The position numbers and the translations under genes were made by a program. Of a stretch of 64,000 nucleotides of DNA, positions 45,526-52,205 are shown piece after piece. The stretch spans positions 310,001 through 374,000 of the forward strand of contig NZ_JAKQZC010000004.1 in NCBI RefSeq assembly GCF_023736115.1, given 5' to 3'. Below the pieces are notes generated by a model that saw nothing but the letters and a program-made list of their open reading frames with translations, was not told the origin of the DNA and ran no database searches. This DNA is from Salinicola avicenniae (GTDB taxonomy: Bacteria; Pseudomonadota; Gammaproteobacteria; Pseudomonadales; Halomonadaceae). Position 1 is the first letter of the stretch. Each line of letters opens with the position of its first letter.

Positions 45526-46341
45526 ATGAATGCCCCCTTAGAATCGGCGGCGCCGCTCGCGGCCAGCCAGCTCTCCCTGAGTTACGGCCACGGGCGCACG
45601 CGTCGCCGGGTGATCGAGGCGCTTGACCTGACGCTCCCGGCTGGGCAGGTGACGGCCATCGTCGGGCCCAACGGCTGCGGCAAGTCGACCCTGCTGGCGA
45701 GCCTGTCGCGGTTGCACGCGCCGGATGCCGGCGCGGTACTGCTCGACGGGCGTGATATCCAGCGCCTGCCGGCCCGGGAGATGGCTCGCCGCCTGGCGCT
45801 GCTGCCGCAGGAGACACAGGCGCCGGAAGGGCTGACGGTGGCCGAGCTGATCCGCTTCGGGCGTCAGCCGCATCAGGGCCTGTTCCAGCAGTGGTCGGCG
45901 GAGGACAAGCGGATTGTCGATGCCGCACTGACCGCCGCGGATCTTCACGCCTTGGCGGATCGCCCGCTGGATGCCATGTCCGGCGGCCAGCGCCAGCGTG
46001 CCTGGATTGCCATGGCGATTGCCCAGCAGACGCCGTTACTGCTGCTCGATGAGCCCACTTCCGCGCTCGATCTGGGGCATCAGCTCGAGGTCTTCGAGCT
46101 GATCCGGGCGCAGGCTGCCGCGGGCAAGACGCTGGCCATGGTGGTCCATGACCTGGTCAGCGCCTGCCGCTATGCCGACCATCTGGTGGCGATGCTCGAC
46201 GGCCGCATCATCGCCGCCGGGCCGCCGCGCGAGATCGTCAGCGAGGCGCTGGTGGGCGAACTCTACGGTATCGCTTGCACGTTGATCGAGGACCCAGCGA
46301 CCGGTAGCCCGGTGCTGACCAACCTGCGGCCGCTGCGTTAA
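45526..46341 (+). CDS. Siderophore ABC transporter ATP-binding protein
   Basis: A 271-residue FepC/FhuC-type ATPase. Walker A GPNGCGKS, Q-loop LLPQETQAPEGLTV, signature MSGGQRQRAWIAMAIAQ and Walker B LLLLDEPTSALD are intact. ATG 45526 directly follows the tandem repeat and has no clear ribosome-binding site (ACGGT only), so translation may depend on coupling through the repeat. Convergent with the diguanylate cyclase gene, 16 bp apart. Confidence 0.92.
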   Translation: MNAPLESAAPLAASQLSLSYGHGRTRRRVIEALDLTLPAGQVTAIVGPNGCGKSTLLASLSRLHAPDAGAVLLDGRDIQRLPAREMARRLALLPQETQAPEGLTVAELIRFGRQPHQGLFQQWSAEDKRIVDAALTAADLHALADRPLDAMSGGQRQRAWIAMAIAQQTPLLLLDEPTSALDLGHQLEVFELIRAQAAAGKTLAMVVHDLVSACRYADHLVAMLDGRIIAAGPPREIVSEALVGELYGIACTLIEDPATGSPVLTNLRPLR

Positions 46342-46357
46342 GCGGTTCGTCGATCGC

Positions 46358-47989
46358 CTAGGGTGACGCGATATCGTCGCTTTCGGCAGGCGCCGCGCGA
46401 TGTAGCGGGCGGTTTCGAGGTATCGGCATCGTCTCGATACAGCAGCGATTGCGTCCTTCGTGCTTGGCGCGATAGAGCGCCCGGTCGGCGCGCGTCGCCA
46501 GTTGTCTCAGACTTTCTCCCCACACATGCTGGGTAACGCCGATGCTGATGGTGATCGTCAGCGGTGTGTGCTCGAGCTCGACGATGGGGGAGTCGGCCAT
46601 AGCCGCTCGCAGTCGCTCGCCAACGATGGCTGCCCTGTCCAACGCCGTCTCCGGCAAGACGACCGCGAACTCCTCGCCGCCGATACGTCCAGCAAGAGAC
46701 GCATCGCGCAGCGTGTCGCGCAGCCGTTCGGCCATGGCGCGGAGCACCTGGTCGCCGACGGGATGCCCCCATTTGTCGTTGATGTTCTTGAAGTGGTCGA
46801 TGTCGATCAGCAGCAGGCTCAGTGGCGTATGGCGCTTGGCGTGCATCTGGCGGATCGTCGCCCTTAGCAGTGCGCGCCGGTTACAGAGGCCGGTCAGGGC
46901 ATCGGTCGAGGCGAGCGTCTGCAGCTTCTGTTCCATCTGCTTGCGCCGGGTGATGTCCAGGCTCCAGATCAGCCACGCGGATTGTGCGTTGACCTGTAGT
47001 GGCCGGGCGCTGATCAGGGCCCAGTAGGGTGCGGCGGGTGCCAGCCTGGCTTCGATCTGATGCAGTGCTTCGCCGGCGTCGAGTCGCGATACGAGCTGCC
47101 GGTAGTCTTCCGGGGTGACGAACAGCGCCTCGAGCTGGAAATCTTCGAGGCGAGTGGCATGGGCGCACGCCAGCAGCCTGTCGCTGGCATAAAACACCCG
47201 CCGTTGGTCGGCGCTGATCAAGGCCGCCTCGCTGGGTGTCGATTCCAGGATCGTGCGCAGCAGCGTCTCGCGTTCATGCAGCAGTTGGGTGCGGCGCTGG
47301 ACCCGGCGTTCGAGCGAGCCATTGAGCGCTTGCAGGGCATCCGCGAGTCGCCGTGAGCGGCGCTGGCTACTCAGGATCTTGAGCGCGAGGACCAGGCACC
47401 CCGTGGCCAGCAGGACCAGCATCCCGGTGAGCCAGTGAAAAGTCCGTTGTAGCGATTGCCGCTCATGGTCGAGCTTGGCGGCAACGGCGATGTTAGAGAC
47501 CACGATCACATCGTGCGCGGGGCGCAGCTCGTCGGGAAGCGTGCGCAGCATCTCCTGCGCTACCACGCGTGCCGCGCCTTCCTTCTGCCAGTCGAGTGCT
47601 GCCATCCAGCGCTCGCTGCGCCGGTCGAGGCGTTCGATGGTAGCGGCGATTTCGGGTCGCGGCTCCGGCAGGTAGTCGAAGACCCGCGTATGACGGAACG
47701 GATCGAGCGTATTGCGCATGACGCCCAGTGTCAGGATCAGTCGGGCGGCATCGGCTTCGCCGGCTTCGACTCCCCGGGCGGTCGTCTCGAGGCGCTGCAG
47801 CTGGTTGTAGAGCTGATATGCCTGCCAGACCTCGGTGTGCAGGCCGGGGGCCGCGTACTCGTCGCTTTTCTTGGAGATCAGCGCTAGCCCCGCCAGGGCA
47901 GCCACAATCAGCGCGGCGGCGAGGGCGATCAGGGCAATGATCGGCCAGCGACGATGAGTGGCCGCGCTCGACGGCGGGGAGCCACTCAC
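46358..47989 (-). CDS. Membrane-bound diguanylate cyclase (GGDEF)
   Basis: A 543-residue protein: helix 1 (about 15-38), a helical periplasmic sensor, helix 2 (WLTGMLVLLATGCLVLALKIL), a coiled coil, a PAS-like region, and a GGDEF domain with active-site GGEEF. It makes cyclic-di-GMP. The inhibitory I-site RxxD is replaced by RDAS, so product feedback may be lost. The start is ambiguous: GTG 47989 overlaps the upstream stop (GTGA) and is preferred; GTG 48016 would add nine residues. The upstream gene encodes a periplasmic PruR-like protein, a plausible ligand-binding partner for the periplasmic domain. Confidence 0.88.
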   Translation of the reverse strand: MSGSPPSSAATHRRWPIIALIALAAALIVAALAGLALISKKSDEYAAPGLHTEVWQAYQLYNQLQRLETTARGVEAGEADAARLILTLGVMRNTLDPFRHTRVFDYLPEPRPEIAATIERLDRRSERWMAALDWQKEGAARVVAQEMLRTLPDELRPAHDVIVVSNIAVAAKLDHERQSLQRTFHWLTGMLVLLATGCLVLALKILSSQRRSRRLADALQALNGSLERRVQRRTQLLHERETLLRTILESTPSEAALISADQRRVFYASDRLLACAHATRLEDFQLEALFVTPEDYRQLVSRLDAGEALHQIEARLAPAAPYWALISARPLQVNAQSAWLIWSLDITRRKQMEQKLQTLASTDALTGLCNRRALLRATIRQMHAKRHTPLSLLLIDIDHFKNINDKWGHPVGDQVLRAMAERLRDTLRDASLAGRIGGEEFAVVLPETALDRAAIVGERLRAAMADSPIVELEHTPLTITISIGVTQHVWGESLRQLATRADRALYRAKHEGRNRCCIETMPIPRNRPLHRAAPAESDDIASP

Positions 47990-48507
47990 GGCAGCCGGAG
48001 CTCGCTCAGTTGCCACACGGTGCGGCTGTAGTAGGTTCGCTCGTGGAGCTCGGGGTGGCTGGCGTAGGGGTACATCAGGACCAATGGGCCGTAGGCATCC
48101 ACGGCCAGATAGTGTCCGTTACGACGGTAGGCTACGATCGGGTCGTAGCGCTCGAGGTCCTGACGTGGGATCACGTCGCTGTAATCATCCAGGCCGACCG
48201 CGAGCAGGCGCGCCGGAGGCGGTATCGGCAGCGTAGCCATCAGGCGGGCTAGCGAAACGCCGTACCAGCTTGCCTCGGGGTTATGCGTGTCGGGGATCGA
48301 GCCATGGACCTCTCTGCCCGGCAGTGCCTCGAGCGCCTCGAGCGTCAGCGTCTCGCGCGTATTGCCAGCGGCATCGACGATCCGCAGCAGCGGCATATCG
48401 GTCGGATAGGGCGGTTCATCGGCATCGGCGAGCGCCGAGACGGCGAAAAGCCCCGAAAGGACGAGCAACAGGAGGTACCGGAGGCCTCGGAAGAGAAGTC
48501 GTGGCAT
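47986..48507 (-). CDS. Periplasmic molybdopterin-oxidoreductase-fold protein, PruR-like
   Basis: A 173-residue exported protein. Signal peptide about 1-27 (LLLLVLSGLFAVSALA), then a small domain of the sulfite-oxidase/YedY molybdopterin-binding fold (LTLEALEALPGREV, SWYGVSLARLM, ARLLAVGLDDYSDVIP, GPLVLMYPY). The cysteine that ligates molybdenum in true enzymes is absent; there is no Cys in the mature part. This fits the pterin-binding PruR type, which regulates a cyclic-di-GMP enzyme in Agrobacterium. The stop overlaps the diguanylate cyclase start. Confidence 0.75.
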   Translation of the reverse strand: MPRLLFRGLRYLLLLVLSGLFAVSALADADEPPYPTDMPLLRIVDAAGNTRETLTLEALEALPGREVHGSIPDTHNPEASWYGVSLARLMATLPIPPPARLLAVGLDDYSDVIPRQDLERYDPIVAYRRNGHYLAVDAYGPLVLMYPYASHPELHERTYYSRTVWQLSELRLP

Positions 48508-48590
48508 GAGAGCTGTCTCGATATTTTTAGCCTTATCGGCAGCGGTGCCGGTTTTCTGGATCTTTGGCCGACATCCGATGAGATGGTCTA

Positions 48591-49049
48591 TCAGGCATTG
48601 TCGTCACTGCCCAGCACGCGTGAGAAACGTACGATCTCGGTATTGCGATTGGCCCAGCCCAGATGCTGCCAGAAACGGTGAGCCGCGTGGTTGTCGGCCA
48701 GCGTATCCAGATGCACTTTTTCGATGCCAATGTCGTAGAGCGCGTTCAGCGAGCGCTCGACCAGGGTCCGCGCCAGCCCCTGCCCGCGATAGGCCGGATC
48801 GACCATGACGTGCTGGAGGTAGCCGCGGCGGCCATCGTGGCCGGCCATGGCACAGCCGACGATCTCGGCGCTATCCGGCAGGCCGGCAACGAAACTCAAG
48901 TCGGGGTTGCGCTCGAGATAGCGCCGCGTGGCCTCGAAGCCGTCGGCCGTGCGCAGGACCACGCCAGGCGTACGCTGCATCATAACGATAAAGGCCGGGT
49001 GGTCATCGAGGGTCATCGGTCGGATATGAGGGATCGCGGGGGCGGTCAT
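48591..49049 (-). CDS. GNAT-family N-acetyltransferase
   Basis: A 152-residue GNAT. The acetyl-CoA loop is DPAYRGQGLARTLVERSL (motif A), preceded by the beta-4 strand YLQHVMV, and motif B is DNHAAHRFWQHLGW. Substrate unknown. Start overlaps the stop of the DMT transporter gene by 4 bp (ATGA), so the two are coupled; a small-molecule exporter plus acetylase pair would fit detoxification of an amine or amino acid (inference). Confidence 0.85.
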   Translation of the reverse strand: MTAPAIPHIRPMTLDDHPAFIVMMQRTPGVVLRTADGFEATRRYLERNPDLSFVAGLPDSAEIVGCAMAGHDGRRGYLQHVMVDPAYRGQGLARTLVERSLNALYDIGIEKVHLDTLADNHAAHRFWQHLGWANRNTEIVRFSRVLGSDDNA

Positions 49050-49915
49050 GCACGGGATTCCTGGATGCGGGGGCGGCGAAAGCGAATATTGATCACGGCC
49101 AGGCCGGCAATCACCATGAGCCCGCCGAGTATCTTGGCCAGCCCGAGCGGATCATCGAGCAGCCAGACGCCGAGTATGACAGCAAATACCGGCATCAGCA
49201 GCGTCAGCGGCACCACGCGGCTGACCGGGTGTTTCTGCAGCAGCCAGTACCACATGCCGTAGGCGGCGATCGATGACATCAGCGCGGTGTAGACGACTGC
49301 GCCCCACCCGGTCCAGCTCGCCTGGGCGAGCGCCTGCCACTGGTTGTCCTCGAGCAACGCGCTGCCGAGCGCCACCAGCGGAATCGCGAACAGCGACAGC
49401 CAGCCGGTCATGGTCAGCGGGGGAATGGGCGGTGCCAGCTTGATGATCATGGTCGAGGCGGCCCAGAAGAAGGCGCTGGCCAGCAACAGGGCGGTGCTGG
49501 CCGGGGGCGGCAGCGAGGGCCCTCCGGCCAGCACCACCACACCGCCGAACGCGAGCGCCAATCCGGTCAGGCGGCGGACGCCGAGTTTCTCCTTGAGAAA
49601 GATCGCCGCGAGCAGCGTGGCGAATGGCGTCCCCATTTGTACCAGCAGCGCGCCAGTGCCGGCTTCCGCTTCCTTCAGGCCCAGAAACAGCAGCGGAAAG
49701 TGCAGGCCGCCGAAGGTCACCGACAGCAGCAGAATCCAGGGCAACTGGCCGCGGGTCAGGCGCGTGAACGGCACGATCAGCAGCGCGACCAGCGCGAAGC
49801 GCAGCGTCGTGACCAATAGCGGCGGGAGGTCCTCGATGCCGACCTTGATCACGATGATGTTGAACGCCCAGATGGCAATGACGCCAAGGCCGATCAGCAG
49901 GTGCTTGAGAGGCAA
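49046..49915 (-). CDS. EamA-family DMT exporter
   Basis: A 289-residue drug/metabolite transporter with ten helices in two EamA repeats (first helix HLLIGLGVIAIWAFNIIVIK; second repeat from ASTALLLASAFFWAASTMIIK). The start is likely TTG 49915: it has ACGGAG 9 bases upstream and puts the first helix at the N terminus. An ATG at 50095 would add 60 Arg-rich residues that do not look natural for this family and would overlap the divergent DUF192 gene. Probable amino acid or metabolite efflux. Confidence 0.85.
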   Translation of the reverse strand: MPLKHLLIGLGVIAIWAFNIIVIKVGIEDLPPLLVTTLRFALVALLIVPFTRLTRGQLPWILLLSVTFGGLHFPLLFLGLKEAEAGTGALLVQMGTPFATLLAAIFLKEKLGVRRLTGLALAFGGVVVLAGGPSLPPPASTALLLASAFFWAASTMIIKLAPPIPPLTMTGWLSLFAIPLVALGSALLEDNQWQALAQASWTGWGAVVYTALMSSIAAYGMWYWLLQKHPVSRVVPLTLLMPVFAVILGVWLLDDPLGLAKILGGLMVIAGLAVINIRFRRPRIQESRA

Positions 49916-50093
49916 GTTGTCGCTCCGTCTCGTGAAAAGGAGGCGGCGGCCCTTTCTCGAGCGCGCCGCGCTGGCAAGCCGGCGCGCGGCACGGCACGAT
50001 AGAGTAGCGTGAAACGGCGGGAAATTCCGAGTGCGATGCCGCCAGGCCTCGCCGGTCTGCGCACGTCGATTCATCAGCCTTGGGGAATGCATC

Positions 50094-50615
50094 ATGCAGG
50101 GAGCGAAAAGTCACGGCCGTCGCCGGTGGGGTAGGCAACGGCCGCTCGCGCGGGTTGTCGGCGTGCTGGTGCTCGCGGGTCTGGCCGCGGTGGCGCAGGC
50201 GGCAAAGCCCGCGCCGGAGATCGAAGCGGGACGGCTGACCGTCGCCGGCGAGCACGTATTGCAGATCGAGGTCGCGCGTACCGCCGAGGCGCGCGCGCGC
50301 GGCCTGATGGAGCGCGACTCGCTGGCCGACGACGCGGGTATGCTGTTTGTCTACGCCAGCGACCAGCCGGCGACCAGTGCCTACTGGATGTATCGCACGC
50401 GAATTCCGCTGGATATCGCGTTTGTCGATGGTGACGGCGTGATTCAGTCGCTCAAGACCATGCCGCCCTGCCGGGCGGAACGTTCGGCGGCGTGCCCGAT
50501 CTATCCGGCCGGGGCGCCATTTCGAGCGGCGCTTGAGACCAATGCCGGCTATTTCTCGGCGCACGGTGTAGACGTCGGTGACCGAATCACGCTTGACGCG
50601 TGGCTTTCTCACTGA
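50094..50615 (+). CDS. DUF192 exported protein
   Basis: A 173-residue protein with a signal/anchor (about 20-36, ARVVGVLVLAGLAAVAQA) and a DUF192 domain: ARTAEARARGLMERDSLADDAGMLFVY, YWMYRTRIPLDIAFVDGDGVI and a C-terminal VGDRITL. The family is widespread and uncharacterised, small beta-rich. ATG 50094 follows GGGGAATG. It carries two cysteines (PCRAERSAACPIY) that could form a disulfide in the periplasm. Confidence 0.85.
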   Translation: MQGAKSHGRRRWGRQRPLARVVGVLVLAGLAAVAQAAKPAPEIEAGRLTVAGEHVLQIEVARTAEARARGLMERDSLADDAGMLFVYASDQPATSAYWMYRTRIPLDIAFVDGDGVIQSLKTMPPCRAERSAACPIYPAGAPFRAALETNAGYFSAHGVDVGDRITLDAWLSH

Positions 50616-51049
50616 CGACTCGCGGGGCCGGCGTGTCATGACATGGGGGGGCCAGTCCCGCGCGGGAGGCCAGGCCTGGCGATCATTCTCGCCGTGCATG
50701 AGATATGCGAATAACGAGACTTGAGAGTTTGCCGATGGCAATTTTTCAGCCACGGCAAGGTCGGCAAGAAATGCCCGCATGAAGCGGCTGCTTCCACTGT
50801 CGCTCACGACAGTGGCGGCGCGCCGAAGTGGGCGGTGTCTCGGGGATCGGGCCTGGCATGGGCCGGCCTCTGTTTCTCGCCGCGCCGTCACGCTATATGA
50901 TGGCGCGCCGTCAGGATAAGCTATGTTGCATAAAGTGAGGTGACGGGCGTGGTGCGAAATCATCAACAACCCTGACGCACGCCAAGCGCTCGTTTGCACG
51001 GGGTCGGGGAGACCGACCACACAATAAACGGTAAATCCGAGGTATGCGC
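50616..51049. other. Intergenic region upstream of TAXI-TRAP genes
   Basis: No gene. It contains a perfect hairpin at 50794-50815 and an AT-richer stretch at 50893-50940 that probably includes the promoter of the TRAP operon. Confidence 0.45.
50794..50815. promoter_or_regulatory. Inverted repeat CCACTGTCG-CTCA-CGACAGTGG
   Basis: Perfect 9-bp stem with a 4-base loop, no U-tract after either arm. Could be a Rho-independent-like hairpin, an operator, or a structured leader of the TAXI gene. Confidence 0.5.
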
Positions 51050-52024
51050 ATGAAACGCCAGGCATTAACCGCCGCTGTACTCTCCTCCGCCCTGCTGGGT
51101 GCCACCGTGGGCGCCACGCCGGCGATGGCCCAGGAGCAGCAGTACATCACCATCGGGACCGGTGGCCAGACCGGTGTCTACTATGTCGTTGGACAGTCGA
51201 TCTGTCGCATGGTCAACCGCAGCGCGGAAGAGACCGGCATTCGCTGCAACGCGCCCTCCACCGGTGGTTCGGTCGCCAACATCAACGGCATCAAGTCCGG
51301 CGAGCTGAACATGGGCGTGGCGCAGTCCGACGTCCAGTACAACGCCTACAACGGCGAGGCCCAGTTCGACCAACCGATGGAGAACCTGCGCTCCGTCTTT
51401 GCCGTGCACGGCGAGCCGCTGACGATCCTGGCGCGTCAGGACGCCGATATCCATTCGCTCGACGACCTGCAGGGCAAGCGTGTCAACATCGGCAACCCGG
51501 GCTCCGGCCAGCGCGCCACCATGGAAGTGCTGATGGATGCCAAGGGCTGGGATACCAGCGTTTTCTCGTTGGCCTCCGAACTCGGGGCGGCCGAGATGGC
51601 ATCCGCCCTGGCCGACAACAACATCGATGCCATGGCCTACGTGGTTGGTCATCCCAACGGTGCCATCCAGGAAGCGACCACCACGGTCGATGCCAACCTG
51701 GTGCCGCTGGACGGACCGGTCGTGCAGGAGCTGGTCGATGCGCATCCGTACTACAGCATGTCCACGATCCCGGGCGGCATGTACGAGGGTAACCCGGACG
51801 ACGTCGAGACCTTCGGCGTGCGCGCCACCTTCGTGACTTCGGCTGATGTCGACGACGAAGTGGTCTATCAGGCGGTCAAGGCAGTCTTCGACAACTTCGA
51901 TCGATTCAAGCGTCTGCATCCGGCGTTCGCCAACCTCGAGCCGGAAGACATGATCAGTAACGGTCTTTCCGCGCCGCTTCACGACGGTGCCAAGCGCTAC
52001 TATCAGGAACAGGGCTGGCTGTAA
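51050..52024 (+). CDS. TAXI-type TRAP transporter solute-binding protein
   Basis: A 324-residue periplasmic receptor of the TAXI family. Signal peptide about 1-27 (ending TPAMA), then ITIGTGGQTGVYYVVGQSICRMVNRSAEETGIRC and ASTGGSVANINGIKSGELNMGVAQSD-type segment, hallmarks of TAXI proteins. ATG 51050 has GAGGT 8 bases upstream; ATG 51044 is too close to it. TAXI systems take organic acids or amino acids such as glutamate; the ligand here is unknown. Confidence 0.92.
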   Translation: MKRQALTAAVLSSALLGATVGATPAMAQEQQYITIGTGGQTGVYYVVGQSICRMVNRSAEETGIRCNAPSTGGSVANINGIKSGELNMGVAQSDVQYNAYNGEAQFDQPMENLRSVFAVHGEPLTILARQDADIHSLDDLQGKRVNIGNPGSGQRATMEVLMDAKGWDTSVFSLASELGAAEMASALADNNIDAMAYVVGHPNGAIQEATTTVDANLVPLDGPVVQELVDAHPYYSMSTIPGGMYEGNPDDVETFGVRATFVTSADVDDEVVYQAVKAVFDNFDRFKRLHPAFANLEPEDMISNGLSAPLHDGAKRYYQEQGWL

Positions 52025-52045
52025 GCGTCCCCGGGACCTGTTGCC

Positions 52046-52104
52046 GCCGGCGGGTGTACACCCGTCGGCTGGTCGGCGCGGTGGCTGTTTCCAGCCGCCG
52101 CGCC
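52046..52104 (+). promoter_or_regulatory. Double stem-loop between TAXI and TRAP permease genes
   Basis: First hairpin 52046-52069: GCCGGCGGGTGT / ACACCCGTCGGC with one G-U pair. Second hairpin 52075-52104: 13-bp stem GGCGCGGTGGCTG / CAGCCGCCGCGCC with one G-U pair and loop TTTC, followed by TTTG. Likely attenuates or processes the transcript so that the receptor is made in excess. Confidence 0.7.
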
Positions 52105-52205
52105 TTTGAATCGGCCCCCGGGTCGTTTTCCTCCCCGGCCGCGACCGCCAGGCGATGTTGCCCACCTCGACACTCGCCGACCGGTTGCCCTGTCAGGATC
52201 TACCC

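Noticed and set aside
49152-51065. 637-codon minus-strand frame over DMT exporter and upstream DNA
   Set aside because: Different frame from the EamA gene, Arg-rich, no domain; crosses the DUF192 gene on the other strand.
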